A DNA stretch of 64,000 bases from Streptomyces sp. PH10-H1. GTDB taxonomy: Bacteria > Actinomycetota > Actinomycetes > Streptomycetales > Streptomycetaceae. Location of the stretch: the NCBI RefSeq assembly GCF_030063355.1, contig NZ_JASISZ010000029.1:21684-85683 (forward strand). The letters run 5' to 3'. The notes beneath the pieces were generated by a model. It saw nothing but the letters and a program-made list of their open reading frames with translations, was not told the origin of the DNA and made no database searches. Position numbers and translations under genes: made by a program. Shown here one piece after another: positions 55,485-64,000 of the stretch. The number at the start of each line of letters is the position of its first letter. Position 1 is the first letter of the stretch.

Positions 55485-55904
55485 GTGACCAAGAACAGCG
55501 CACGCCCACCGACGACGGCACTCGCCGCCTCGCCCTGCCCCTGCGGACTCGGCGAGTCCTACCGCGACTGCTGCGGCCGGTTCCACAGCGGCCGGGCCAC
55601 GGCCCCCACCGCTGAGCGGCTCATGCGCTCGCGCTTCAGCGCGTTCGCCGTCCGCGATGCCGCTTACCTGCTCAGGACGTGGCACTCCACGACCCGGCCG
55701 TCCGACATCGGGTTCGATCCGGACCAGCGCTGGACACGGCTGGAGATCATCGGGACGGCGGACGGCAGCCCGTTCCATACCGAGGGCACCGTGGAGTTCC
55801 GGGCTCGTTTCAGCCTCCACGGGCAGGCGGATTCACAGCACGAGCTGAGCCGTTTCGTACGGGAGGACGGGCTCTGGGTCTATCTGGGCGAAGCCACGGC
55901 GTGA
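55485..55904 (+). CDS. YchJ-family protein with SEC-C zinc-binding motif
   Basis: 139 residues from GTG 55485, or 150 from GTG 55452, which overlaps the upstream stop. The SEC-C motif is CPCGLGESYRDCCGRFH, followed by ERLMRSRFSAFAVRDAAYLL and the YchJ core (VEFRARFSLHGQADSQHELS and RFVREDGLWVYLGE). UPF0225 family, probably zinc-binding; biological role unknown. Between its stop and the convergent ligase lies a short repeat of GGCATGAAGCCC. Confidence 0.85.
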   Translation: MTKNSARPPTTALAASPCPCGLGESYRDCCGRFHSGRATAPTAERLMRSRFSAFAVRDAAYLLRTWHSTTRPSDIGFDPDQRWTRLEIIGTADGSPFHTEGTVEFRARFSLHGQADSQHELSRFVREDGLWVYLGEATA

Positions 55905-55973
55905 CACGCACGGCGTGAGCTCATGGCATGAAGCCCCCGTCACGGCCACGGCATGAAGCCCACGGCAGGCGGC

Positions 55974-58052
55974 TCACGATATGAACGGGCCGAGCAGTTC
56001 GGCGAACTCCGCAGGGGCGATCACCCGGATCCCGAGCTCCTCCGCCTTGGCCTTCTTGGAGCCCGCCTTCTCCCCGGCGACCAGCAGGCTGGTCTTCTTC
56101 GACACGCTCGACGACGCCCGGCCGCCCGCCCTCTCGATCAGCTCGTTCATCGCGGTGCGCGACAGCTCGGCCAGCGCGCCGGTCATGCTGCCGGTGACCA
56201 CGACCGTCATGTCCGCCAGAGGGCCGGCCGGCGGAGTGTCCTGAGGCTCGCCCGCGTCGGCATCGAGGGGCTCGGGCACCGGCGCTCCGGGCTCGGTCAT
56301 GTTCACCCCGGCGGCTATGAGTTTGCCGATGAGCGGGGCCAGCTCGGCGATCTGGGCGACGACGACCCGGGCCTTCTCACCGCCGATGCCGGCGACGGCC
56401 TCCAGCGCACCGGCGTCTGCCGTGCGGATGGCGTCCATCGTGCCGAAGTGCCGGGCGATCCGCCGGGACATGCTGCGTCCGGTGCCAAGGACTCCCAGGG
56501 CGCAGAACACCCGGTTCAGAGGCCGGTCCTTGGCGGCGGCGATCGCGGCCAGCAGTTTGTCGGCGCTCACCTCTCCCATCCGGTCCAGGCCCAGCAGCTG
56601 TTCGCGGGTCAGGGTGAACACGTCGGCGAAGTCGGTGACCTGGCCGGACTCCACCAGCTGGATGATGAGTTTGTGGCCCATCCCGTCGATGTCGAGGGTG
56701 TCGCGCGCCACCGCGTAGCGGATCGAGGCGAGCTGTCCGCACTCCCGGCCGCGCACACAGCGCCAGCGCTCCTGGCTGGTATCGATGGCGGAGGCGCAAC
56801 GAGGGCACTCGGCGGGGAAGTCGATCGGCGTCTCGTCCCCGGTGCGGAGCTGGACCACCGGGGCCTCGATGCGCGGGATGATGTCGCCGGCCTTGTAGAC
56901 GGTGACCTGGTCACCGATCCGCAGGTCCCTGCGGGTGATGTCGGCCGGGTTGTGGAGCGTGGCGTAGGAGACGGTGGTTCCGTCGATCTCGACGGGTTCG
57001 AGCACGGCCCGGGGCGCGATGACGCCCGTCCTGCCGACGTTCCATTCCACGGCGAGCAGCCGGGTCACGCGCTCCACGGCGGGCAGCTTGTAGGCGATCG
57101 CCCAGCGCGGGGCGCGGGAGCTGAAACCGGCCTTCTCCTGTTCCGCCGGGTCGTCGGCCTTGATCACCACACCGTCGATCCCGAACGGCAGTGACGCCCG
57201 CAGTGCGGCGATCTCCTCGACGCGGCCGTGGACTTCGTCGATCGAGGCGCAGGTGCGCAGCCCGACGGGGGTTGCCGCGGTGGTCTGCACGCCCGCTTCC
57301 GCGACGATCTCCATGACGCGGCTGTGGGCGAGCGCGGCCAGCTCCGGCGAGCCGCCGTCCAGCGGCAGCCCGGAGTAGGCCCAGAACGTCATCTCGATGA
57401 CGTATGGCCGCTCCTTCGCCCGCAGGGTGCCGGCCGCGCCGTTGCGGGGGTTGGCGAACGGCGTGGCGCCGTATTCGGCACGTATGCGGTTGGCCTGCTC
57501 GAACTGCTCGGCGGTCAGCAGCACTTCCCCGCGCACCTCGAACGTCACCGGATTGCGCAGCCGGTCCGGCAGTCCGGCGATCGTCCCGATGGCGTGGGAG
57601 ACGTCCTCCCCGTGACTGCCGTCGCCGCGTGTGACCAGTTGCTCCAGGCGGCCGCCACGGTAGCGCGCGGCGATGGCCACCCCGTCCAGTTTCGGCTCGA
57701 CGGCGTAGCCTCCCCCGACGGGCCCGCCGAGGCGCTTGCCCAGCGAATCCGCCCAGGCCGAGAGCTCCTTGCCGTCGAAGACGTTGTCCAGCGACATCAT
57801 CCGCGCCGAGTGCTCCACGTCACCGGCCGGCACCGCACCGCCCGCGACCTTTCCGGTCGGCGAGTCGGGCGCGACCTCGGCGGGGTGCCGCTCCTCGTAG
57901 GCCGTGATCGCCCGCGTCAGCCGGTCGTAGGAGGCGTCGTCGAGGCGGGAGTCCCCGCCGCTGTAGTAGGCGGCGGATGCAGCGGCGGCCTCGGTGACGG
58001 CCTGCGCGTACGACTCGGCGTCGGCCAGGTGGGCCGTGGTGATCTCGGTCAT
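55974..58052 (-). CDS. ligA: NAD-dependent DNA ligase (short paralogue type)
   Basis: 692 residues from ATG 58052. Seals nicks using NAD. Domain Ia: [17 protein letters not shown], then [10 protein letters not shown]. The adenylated lysine is K121 in [16 protein letters not shown]. Other nucleotidyltransferase motifs are [11 protein letters not shown] and DGVVIKADD. An OB domain, four-cysteine zinc finger ([20 protein letters not shown]), HhH region ([18 protein letters not shown]) and C-terminal BRCT (about 610-692) follow. The domain Ia motif lacks the Pro usual in D-x-P-x-x-x-D, and the protein is about 40 residues shorter than the principal Streptomyces LigA. This may therefore be the second, accessory LigA; that is inference. 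Confidence 0.88.
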   Translation of the reverse strand: MTEITTAHLADAESYAQAVTEAAAASAAYYSGGDSRLDDASYDRLTRAITAYEERHPAEVAPDSPTGKVAGGAVPAGDVEHSARMMSLDNVFDGKELSAWADSLGKRLGGPVGGGYAVEPKLDGVAIAARYRGGRLEQLVTRGDGSHGEDVSHAIGTIAGLPDRLRNPVTFEVRGEVLLTAEQFEQANRIRAEYGATPFANPRNGAAGTLRAKERPYVIEMTFWAYSGLPLDGGSPELAALAHSRVMEIVAEAGVQTTAATPVGLRTCASIDEVHGRVEEIAALRASLPFGIDGVVIKADDPAEQEKAGFSSRAPRWAIAYKLPAVERVTRLLAVEWNVGRTGVIAPRAVLEPVEIDGTTVSYATLHNPADITRRDLRIGDQVTVYKAGDIIPRIEAPVVQLRTGDETPIDFPAECPRCASAIDTSQERWRCVRGRECGQLASIRYAVARDTLDIDGMGHKLIIQLVESGQVTDFADVFTLTREQLLGLDRMGEVSADKLLAAIAAAKDRPLNRVFCALGVLGTGRSMSRRIARHFGTMDAIRTADAGALEAVAGIGGEKARVVVAQIAELAPLIGKLIAAGVNMTEPGAPVPEPLDADAGEPQDTPPAGPLADMTVVVTGSMTGALAELSRTAMNELIERAGGRASSSVSKKTSLLVAGEKAGSKKAKAEELGIRVIAPAEFAELLGPFIS

Positions 58053-58215
58053 GGGGACATCGTGCCGCCCGCCACTGACAATGCCGCCCGCCGGCGTGGA
58101 AGCTGGCTCGACCGTGTCTGCCCGCAGTGCGACGCGGTGGCGGACTCCGCCCCGCCCACCCGCTGTTCCCGCCGCGGCGCCGCCGTGCCCACCTGATCGG
58201 CAGCGCCGCGAGGCT

Positions 58216-58917
58216 CTAAACCTCGTTGTCAACAGGTCTATTGGCGCTGCTGGTCCCGATGGTCCTGATGGTGATGACCGCCGCCCTGCCTCCGGGCCGC
58301 AACGTCAGCGCGCCGCCGGTGCCGGAGTCGGTGCCGCTGCCACTGCCGCCGCCGGTTGCGAGCGCGGCGTCGAAGCGGCCGAGCGAGCCGCCCTCCGGGC
58401 CGATGGCGGCATCGTCCGTCAACGCGACGAGCAGCACAGCGCCGTCCTCGGGAACCGTGGCCGTGTGCGGGCCCTCCACGATCTCGACGGTGGCTGCCGC
58501 CCGTCCGCGCCGGGTCATGACGTTGAGATTGACGATGGGGCCGCCCGTCAGCCGGCAACCGGTCGCGGCGTCGCCGGGGAAGGCCAAGGGCCGCAACGGA
58601 AGCGTCGGCGCGTGCGTGACGCCGTCGATGGTCAGCACCATGCCCGCGCCGTCGACCACCGTGATGATCCGGTCGACACCGGGGAAGGCGGAGTACGGCC
58701 CGTCCTCCACCACATCGGCGAGGCTCACCCGCCATCCGAAGCCGGTCGTGGCCGTGCTCATGTCCGCGCCGGCGCCCGTACGAATTCCCGCACCCGCGCC
58801 CGCACCCGCGCCCGCCCCTGTATCCGCCGGTCCTGCGGCGATCTCGCGCGTCACACCGCCGCCGTTGCTCCAGGGCGTGGGCGTCCGGTCGCGGGCCCGC
58901 AGAATCCGCGTCTCCAT
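58216..58917 (-). CDS. hutD: HutD-family protein
   Basis: 233 residues. HutD is a cupin-like protein of histidine utilisation with an uncertain, possibly regulatory role. Start and fold features are typical: [40 protein letters not shown] and [14 protein letters not shown]. Between residues about 30 and 48 there is an expanded Gly-Ala-Gly-Ala tract ([19 protein letters not shown]) encoded by a hexanucleotide repeat, not normally present. No hutH or hutU genes are adjacent in this window. Confidence 0.85.
   Translation of the reverse strand: METRILRARDRTPTPWSNGGGVTREIAAGPADTGAGAGAGAGAGIRTGAGADMSTATTGFGWRVSLADVVEDGPYSAFPGVDRIITVVDGAGMVLTIDGVTHAPTLPLRPLAFPGDAATGCRLTGGPIVNLNVMTRRGRAAATVEIVEGPHTATVPEDGAVLLVALTDDAAIGPEGGSLGRFDAALATGGGSGSGTDSGTGGALTLRPGGRAAVITIRTIGTSSANRPVDNEV
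58775..58815. repeat. Hexanucleotide microsatellite inside hutD
   Basis: Alternating CGCACC/CGCGCC-type hexamers encode the Gly-Ala run of the HutD-like protein. Likely expanded by slippage. Confidence 0.6.
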
Positions 58918-59162
58918 GCCGTACCGCCTCCGCGTCCGCCGGTCCCCGTACCCGCCGTGTTCCGGCCGGTGATCTTCCGATCGTGGCCGGGTGACGGCTT
59001 GGCGTCAAACGGGCCCGGCCCTCGCAATACGCGCAACACGCCCATCTCAGGATAACCGCCCCCACCTGCGATTTTCGGTGTATGCAAACGGTGTTGCCGG
59101 GTAGGGGCGGCCCTCATGTGGCGTCACGCACCAAAGTGGCGCACGTGACCGAAGGGACATCC

Positions 59163-60080
59163 ATGTCACAGCGCAGCGCCTTCTCCCGCAGGGGATTCCT
59201 GTTCCGGACCACCGCCCTGGGCGGCATGGCGGTGGTGCCAGGTCTGCTCACGGCGTGCAGCCGCACCGAGACCGGGACCGGTGCTCCGAAAGGGGACGGC
59301 GATCTGCTGGCGAAACTGAGGAAACAGGGCTATGTGCGGGTCGGGTTCGCCGGAGAGGCACCGTACGGGTTCAAGGACGGCACCGCGCTGGCCGGCGAGG
59401 CCCCGACCCTGCACAAGGAGATCTTCTCGGCGCTCGGCATCGCTGAGCTGCGTCCCACGCTCACCGACTTCGGCGCCCTCATCCCCGGACTGGCGGCGGA
59501 CCGGTTCGACGTGGTCAGCGCCGGTATGGCGATCACACCCGAACGCTGCGACAAGGTGATCTTCTCCGAACCGGAGTTCATCTCCCCCACCGCTCTGATG
59601 GTGCGCAAGGGGAACCCCAAGGGGCTGAGCGACCTGGCGTCGTTCGCCGGCAAGGGCGCCACGGTCGGGGTGCTGACCGCCGCGGTCGAGGCCGGCTACG
59701 CCAACAGCGCCGGTGTCGGGGATTCCAAGGTCAAGTCGCTGGCGAAGCAGCAGGACGGGCTCGACGCGCTGGTCGCCGGGCGCATCGACGCCTTCGCCCT
59801 CACCGGGATATCACTGCGCTGGCTGGCGAAGACGAACAAGGGCGCGGACGTCGAGGTGCTCGAACCCTTCCTGCCGGAGCTGAAGGGCAAGAAGCAGTAC
59901 AGCCCCGGCGGCGCCGTCTTCCGGCACGACGCCACCTCCCTGCGCGACGCCTTCAACGGCCGCCTCAAGAAGATCACCGGCGACCCGGACCACTACGTCT
60001 CGCTGATCGGGAAGTACGGCTTCACCAAGCAGGAAGTGCCGCCCGCCACACTGCGGACCGCCGACCTGTGCAAGGCGTGA
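59163..60080 (+). CDS. ehuB: Ectoine/hydroxyectoine ABC transporter substrate-binding lipoprotein
   Basis: 305 residues from ATG 59163. Twin-arginine signal (SRRGFLFR) followed by a lipobox (LLTAC, lipid Cys 32), so it is probably exported folded and anchored outside. Type II periplasmic binding fold of the amino-acid ABC family: VRVGFAGEAPYGFKDGTALA, EAPTLHKEI, LIPGLAADRFDVVSAGM. First gene of ehuBCDA; the order and type match ectoine uptake systems, so the compatible solute is the likely substrate. Specificity is inferred from the operon pattern. Confidence 0.88.
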   Translation: MSQRSAFSRRGFLFRTTALGGMAVVPGLLTACSRTETGTGAPKGDGDLLAKLRKQGYVRVGFAGEAPYGFKDGTALAGEAPTLHKEIFSALGIAELRPTLTDFGALIPGLAADRFDVVSAGMAITPERCDKVIFSEPEFISPTALMVRKGNPKGLSDLASFAGKGATVGVLTAAVEAGYANSAGVGDSKVKSLAKQQDGLDALVAGRIDAFALTGISLRWLAKTNKGADVEVLEPFLPELKGKKQYSPGGAVFRHDATSLRDAFNGRLKKITGDPDHYVSLIGKYGFTKQEVPPATLRTADLCKA

Positions 60081-60092
60081 TGAGCGAACCTG

Positions 60093-60839
60093 ATGAGCGA
60101 CTTCTTCGCACAGTTCTCCCGATCGCTGCCGAGCGTATGGCAGGGCATCTCCGTCACCCTCCAGGCAACCGTGCTCAGCGCGCTGCTGGCCCTCGTACTC
60201 GCCTTCACCTTCGGCCTCATGGCCGGCTCACCGCACCTTCTCGTCCGGGGTCTGTCCCGGGTGGTCGTGGAATTCCTCCGTGGCACCTCCCTGTATGTGC
60301 AGCTCTTCTGGCTGTTCTTCGCGCTGCCGATCCTCGGCTTCAAGCTTGAGCCGCTGGCCTGCGCCGTGGTGGCCTTCGGCCTCAACTACGGCGCCTACGG
60401 CTCCGAAGTGGTGCGCGGGGCGCTGAACGCGGTCCCCCGGGCGCAGTGGGAGGCCGCCGTCGCGCTCAACATGAGTCCCTGGCAGCGGATGCGGCGCGTC
60501 CTCCTGCCCCAGGCGTGGGTCCAGATGATCCCGCCGTTCAACAACCTGCTCATCCAGCTGCTGAAGTGCACCCCGCTGATGTCGTTGATCACCATCTCCG
60601 ATCTCACCTTCCAGATGGACCAGTTGCGCTCGTCGACCGGTAACACCGCGGCCGCCTATCTGACGCTCCTGGTCATCTATTTCGTGCTCGCCTACGCGCT
60701 GACGCTGCTGATGAAAGCCCTGGAGGCGGTGGCCAAGGCCCGCCTCGGCCAGGGCACGGGCCTGCGCCGCGTCCTCAAGCCGCGACCCGTCTCCGTCAGC
60801 GATCCCGACGGCTGCACCGCGAAGGCGGGTGGTGTGTGA
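60093..60839 (+). CDS. ehuC: Ectoine ABC transporter permease
   Basis: 248 residues, 12 bases after ehuB. Polar amino-acid-type permease (HisM family) with about five helices, opening with WQGISVTLQATVLSALLALV. The coupling loop is in GALNAVPRAQWEAAVALNMS, with the EAA region that contacts EhuA. Its stop overlaps the next start. Confidence 0.88.
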   Translation: MSDFFAQFSRSLPSVWQGISVTLQATVLSALLALVLAFTFGLMAGSPHLLVRGLSRVVVEFLRGTSLYVQLFWLFFALPILGFKLEPLACAVVAFGLNYGAYGSEVVRGALNAVPRAQWEAAVALNMSPWQRMRRVLLPQAWVQMIPPFNNLLIQLLKCTPLMSLITISDLTFQMDQLRSSTGNTAAAYLTLLVIYFVLAYALTLLMKALEAVAKARLGQGTGLRRVLKPRPVSVSDPDGCTAKAGGV

Positions 60840-61474
60840 TGTGGGACTGGAATACCGCCCGCGAGGGGCTGCCCGTGGTCCTGCACGGCTTCGGGATCAC
60901 CTTGCTCGCCACGGTGCTGGGGTCCGTCGTCGCCATGGTGCTCGGGCTGCTGATCGCCGTGGTCTGCCGCACGCCGACCCGGTGGGTCACCGTGCCCGTC
61001 CGCGTCGTCGTGGAGTTCGTACGCTCCACCCCGGTGATGATCCAGCTGTTCGCCGTATGGGTGCTCGTGCCGAGCCTTGATCCGCTGACCATCGGCATCG
61101 CCGTGCTCGGCATCCACTACGCGATGTACACCTCCGAGGTGTACCGCGCCGGGATCGACGCCGTGCCCCGGGGGCAGTGGGAGGCGGCCGTCGCGCTCTC
61201 GCTGCCACGTGGCCGGGTGTGGCGCGCGGTGATCCTGCCGCAGGCGGTCCGGAAGGTCGTACCGGCACTGGGCAACTACGTGATCTCCATGTTCAAGGAG
61301 ACACCGTTCCTGTCGGTGATCACCGTGCAGGAGATGGTCCATGAGGCGAACGAATACGGCAGCGTCCACTTCGCCTATCTGGAGGCGTTCACCCTCGCGG
61401 CCGCGATCTTCCTCGTCGCGAGTTATCCGACCTCGATGCTGATGAGAAAGCTGGAGAAGCGCCTTGCTCAGTGA
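60839..61474 (+). CDS. ehuD: Ectoine ABC transporter permease
   Basis: 211 residues from ATG 60839, overlapping the ehuC stop (a GTG three bases earlier is also open). Second HisM-type permease with HGFGITLLATVLGSVVAMVL and coupling loop GIDAVPRGQWEAAVALSLPR. It forms the membrane heterodimer with EhuC. ehuA begins before its stop (overlap of 11 bases). Confidence 0.88.
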   Translation: MWDWNTAREGLPVVLHGFGITLLATVLGSVVAMVLGLLIAVVCRTPTRWVTVPVRVVVEFVRSTPVMIQLFAVWVLVPSLDPLTIGIAVLGIHYAMYTSEVYRAGIDAVPRGQWEAAVALSLPRGRVWRAVILPQAVRKVVPALGNYVISMFKETPFLSVITVQEMVHEANEYGSVHFAYLEAFTLAAAIFLVASYPTSMLMRKLEKRLAQ

Positions 61475-62309
61475 AGCCAACCCCAGGAACGACGCCCTTG
61501 CCCAAGCCGACCCCCCCGCCGCGAGCACCGGGGATCCCGCCGTCGCGGACATGATCCGCTTCGACCGGGTGGTGAAGCGGTTCGGCGACCACACCGTTCT
61601 GGACCAGCTCGACTTCCAGCTGCGACGGGGTGAGCGGGTGACTCTGATCGGACCGAGCGGCTCCGGCAAGACCACCATCCTGCGGCTGCTCATGACCCTC
61701 GAACGCGTCACGGAGGGCACCATCCACGTCGACGGGCAGCCCTTCTCCCATATGCCGGGCGCCCGGGGCAAGCTCGTGCCCGCGAACGAGAAGTACCTGC
61801 GAGAACACCGGCGGCGGATCGGCATGGTCTTCCAGCAGTTCAATCTCTTCCCGAATATGAAGGTGCTGGAGAACGTGACCGAGGCGCCGGTCCACGTCCT
61901 CGGCCTCAGCCGCGACGAGGCCGCGGAGCGAGGCCGGGAGCTGCTGGACCTGGTGGGCCTCGCCGACAAGTGCGACGCCCACCCCACCCAGCTCTCCGGC
62001 GGCCAGCAGCAGCGCGTCGCGATCGCCCGCGCGCTCGCCATGCGGCCCGACATCCTCCTTCTCGACGAGGTGACCTCGGCACTCGATCCGGAACTCGTGG
62101 CGGGCGTACTCGACGTCCTGCGGGACATCGCCCACAGCACCGACATCACCATGCTGTGCGTGACCCACGAGATGGGCTTCGCGCGCGATGTCTCGGACCG
62201 GGTGATGATGTTCGACCACGGCCACGTCCTCGAAGCCGGCCCTCCGGACCAGCTGTTCGAGTCCCCGGAGCACACGCGCACGCGCGAGTTCCTCAGCGCG
62301 GTCCTTTGA
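61464..62309 (+). CDS. ehuA: Ectoine ABC transporter ATP-binding protein
   Basis: 281 residues from TTG 61464, with GGAGAAG upstream and inside the end of ehuD; ATG 61551 is an in-frame alternative. Walker A GPSGSGKTT, signature LSGGQQQR, Walker B ILLLDEVTSALD and the H-loop (CVTHEMGFARD) are all present. It drives ectoine uptake through EhuC/EhuD. Its stop codon lies in the first copy of a 17-base tandem duplication. A 12-base hairpin follows. Confidence 0.9.
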   Translation: MLSEANPRNDALAQADPPAASTGDPAVADMIRFDRVVKRFGDHTVLDQLDFQLRRGERVTLIGPSGSGKTTILRLLMTLERVTEGTIHVDGQPFSHMPGARGKLVPANEKYLREHRRRIGMVFQQFNLFPNMKVLENVTEAPVHVLGLSRDEAAERGRELLDLVGLADKCDAHPTQLSGGQQQRVAIARALAMRPDILLLDEVTSALDPELVAGVLDVLRDIAHSTDITMLCVTHEMGFARDVSDRVMMFDHGHVLEAGPPDQLFESPEHTRTREFLSAVL

Positions 62310-62327
62310 GCAGCGCGGTCCTTTGAG
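62294..62327. repeat. Exact 17-base tandem duplication across the ehuA stop
   Basis: CAGCGCGGTCCTTTGAG occurs at 62294-62310 and again at 62311-62327. The first copy includes the ehuA stop codon. Looks like a recent slippage event. Confidence 0.95.
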
Positions 62328-62334
62328 CACCAGA

Positions 62335-62364
62335 CCGCCCCGCCTCGGAGTAGAGGCGGGGCGG
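62335..62364 (+). terminator. Terminator of the ehu operon
   Basis: Perfect 12-base stem (62335-62346 against 62353-62364) with loop GGAGTA, 26 bases after the stop. The remaining 350 bases to 62718 show no gene I can support. Confidence 0.85.
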
Positions 62365-62717
62365 GACGCCTGCGCTGGCTCGGCGTCTGACGGCGCGTGG
62401 GAGGCGGATGCGCGTACGCCCGCTGTCGCGCCGCTTCTCGGACCCGCCCACGCCGGGTCCGGGACGTGCACGGTGACATCGGACTCTGTCCCCGGACGGG
62501 TGCTCCTCTGCCGCCGGGCCGTCGGAGAACGCATCGGCCGAACGCCCACGCTCTGACAGGACCCTCCACCAAAGCCTCCCGCTCCACGGCCCGCCCGTCG
62601 CCGTGCGAACAGCGCCTGCCGGCGCGCGTAGTTCGCACGGGGTGTGAAAAGCCACCTGTGGTGCCTCGCGGCGGATGCGTATCGGCACGAGCCCGGAGCC
62701 TGCGGGACAATGGCCCG

Positions 62718-64000
62718 ATGACACAGGGGATCGATGCAGCGACCGCCCACGCCTGGGCCGCACTCGGTGGTGCGGCGGAGTTGGGCGGGAGGGTGTCGTA
62801 CCGTGCGTCACGTGGGGTTCTGGCGTCCCGGCTGCCGGTGCGGGAGTTGGCTCGTGCCACCGTGGGGGTGTGCTCGTTGGCGGCCGCGGAGCTGGCCGCG
62901 CGGCGGTCCGGGGGATCCGTGCCGGCGGTGCGGGTGGACGAGGGGTCGGTGGCCACGGCTTTCGTCAGTGAACGGCACCTGCGGATCGACGGCAGGACTC
63001 CGACGTCGTTCGCCCCGCTGTCCGGCTTCTGGCGCGCGTCCGATGGCTGGGTCAGGACCCACGCCAACTATCCCCACCACCGTGGCCGCCTGCTGGCCGC
63101 GCTAGGGATCCCGGACGAGGGCGATGACGGCGCGCTCGCCAAGCGGCTCTCGGACCGGTTGCTGACGCTCCCCGCCCAGTGGATCCAGCAGACCGTGTAC
63201 GCGGCGGGCGGGCTCGCCGTGGCCGTGGCGGCGAGCCGCGGTGTGCACCATCCGCTGGTCGAGGCGCGGCGGGTCGGGGACACGGCGCCCCGGGCGCTGG
63301 CCACGGCGTCCTCTCCGGCCGGCGGGGTGCGAGTCCTCGATCTGACGAGGGTCATCGCCGGGCCCGTGGCCACCCGCACGCTGGCTCTGCTGGGCGCGGA
63401 TGTCCTGCGCGTCGACTCCCCGCGGCTTCCCGAGTACGCGGACGCCCATGCCGATACCGGCTTCGGCAAGCGCTCGACCCTGCTGGACCTCGGCGGGTCC
63501 AGGGACCGGCGGATCTTCGAGGGGCTTCTCGACGCCGCCGACGTCGTGATCACCGGCTACCGGCCCGGATCGCTGGCCCGCCACGGCCTCGCCCCGCAGG
63601 CCCTGCTGGAACGGCGGCCGGGACTGATCGTCGCCCAGCTCTGCGCCTGGGGGTGGCAGGGGCCGTGGGCCGGACTGCGTGGCTTCGACAGCCTCGTCCA
63701 GGCCGCGAGCGGCATCGCCCACCTCGAGGCCGGCCCCGACGGCCACCCCGGGGTGCTCCCCGCCCAGGCCCTGGACCACGGCACCGGATATCTCCTCGCG
63801 GGCGCGATACTGCGCGCCCTCACCGACCGTCAGGACCGGGGCGGAGGCCGGCACCTGCGGCTCTCCCTCGCGGGTACGGCCTCCTGGCTGCTGCACGACA
63901 TCCGCCCCACCGCCAACGGCGGCGACGCCTACGACCCCCGGTCGTGGCTGGCCAAAACGCCGTCCCCCTACGGCCGCCTCCAGTACGCCCTCCCGCCGAT
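62718..64000 (+). CDS. CaiB/BaiF-type (class III) CoA transferase, cut by the window end
   Basis: Begins at ATG 62718 (MTQGIDAATAHAWAALGGAA) and stays open to 64000 (427 codons seen), so the gene continues outside. It carries class III CoA-transferase features: VRVLDLTRVIAGPVATRTLA, LGADVLRVD, LLDLGGSRDRR, VVITGYRPGSLARHGL and IVAQLCAWGWQGPWAGLRGF DS. An additional N-terminal region of about 200 residues (RVSYRASRGVLASRLPVREL, SGFWRASDGWVRTHANYPH) precedes the usual domain, as in long two-part family members. The catalytic Asp region around GFDSLVQAASGIA is present. Substrate unknown. Confidence 0.85.
   Translation, partial: MTQGIDAATAHAWAALGGAAELGGRVSYRASRGVLASRLPVRELARATVGVCSLAAAELAARRSGGSVPAVRVDEGSVATAFVSERHLRIDGRTPTSFAPLSGFWRASDGWVRTHANYPHHRGRLLAALGIPDEGDDGALAKRLSDRLLTLPAQWIQQTVYAAGGLAVAVAASRGVHHPLVEARRVGDTAPRALATASSPAGGVRVLDLTRVIAGPVATRTLALLGADVLRVDSPRLPEYADAHADTGFGKRSTLLDLGGSRDRRIFEGLLDAADVVITGYRPGSLARHGLAPQALLERRPGLIVAQLCAWGWQGPWAGLRGFDSLVQAASGIAHLEAGPDGHPGVLPAQALDHGTGYLLAGAILRALTDRQDRGGGRHLRLSLAGTASWLLHDIRPTANGGDAYDPRSWLAKTPSPYGRLQYALPP

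Noticed and set aside
53348..55615. 755-codon plus-strand frame
   Set aside because: Antisense to the chitinase; no family motif, skewed Gly/Arg composition.
60692..63067. 791-codon minus-strand frame
   Set aside because: Antisense to ehuCDA; low-complexity Arg/Ser/Pro composition.

Overview
The window looks like chromosome from a Streptomyces or a close relative. GC is very high with strong third-position GC bias, start codons are often GTG with purine-rich ribosome binding sites, and the gene content is typical of that group: a WhiB-family regulator, a DUF2637 membrane protein, DUF3040, GlgM-type glycogen synthesis, ergothioneine biosynthesis, Ehu-type ectoine uptake, secreted chitin and chitosan enzymes, and a SpoIIE/MEDS/SigB-type stress module. 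No rRNA, tRNA, CRISPR array, transposase or phage gene was recognised.

Layout. 0-8 kb: a secreted membrane-anchored protein, a VOC protein, the glycogen genes glgA(M)-glgC on the minus strand with pgm diverging, a Lys/Ala/Thr-rich coiled-coil protein and a tyrosine phosphatase. 8.5-13 kb: a decayed phosphonate biosynthesis locus, consisting of a disrupted HEPD/MpnS-type dioxygenase, a disrupted PEP mutase whose 3' part is joined in frame to an aminotransferase, and a frameshifted MFS transporter. 13-25 kb: housekeeping and accessory genes (SRPBCC, ribokinase, WhiB-like, DUF3040, YihY, DHA2 efflux, S4 RNA-binding protein, GT87 transferase, TPR protein, ArsR-type regulator, DUF2637), with remnants of an epoxide hydrolase and a GT1 glycosyltransferase. 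25.3-26.9 kb: a 3'-truncated PPOX gene running into a deletion-ridden GT39 pseudogene.

27-33 kb: the ergothioneine operon egtABCD, read leftward with start/stop overlaps, and immediately upstream a MalY/PatB-type C-S lyase that could supply the missing EgtE step. 33.4-41.4 kb: a polysaccharide-degrading block with an exo-beta-D-glucosaminidase behind a strong promoter and palindrome, a lipid- or membrane-tethered protein, a broken ricin/beta-helix protein and a frameshifted GH18 chitinase. 41.5-43.6 kb: a flavoprotein disulfide reductase and a MarR regulator. 43.7-52 kb: a signalling island of a SpoIIE-type phosphatase, a large HAMP-repeat hybrid kinase, a MEDS/HATPase anti-sigma-like protein and a SigB/SigF-type sigma factor. 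52-55 kb: uppP and a second, intact GH18 chitinase whose promoter carries a DasR-like (dre) site. 55-64 kb: small zinc-ribbon-like protein, YchJ, an NAD-dependent DNA ligase that looks like the shorter paralogue, HutD, the ehuBCDA ectoine transporter, and a CoA transferase cut by the window end.

The most striking general feature is gene decay: at least eight loci carry premature stops, frameshifts or in-frame deletions. Several involve lost blocks of sequence and cannot be single-base sequencing errors; the single-base ones should be confirmed with reads.
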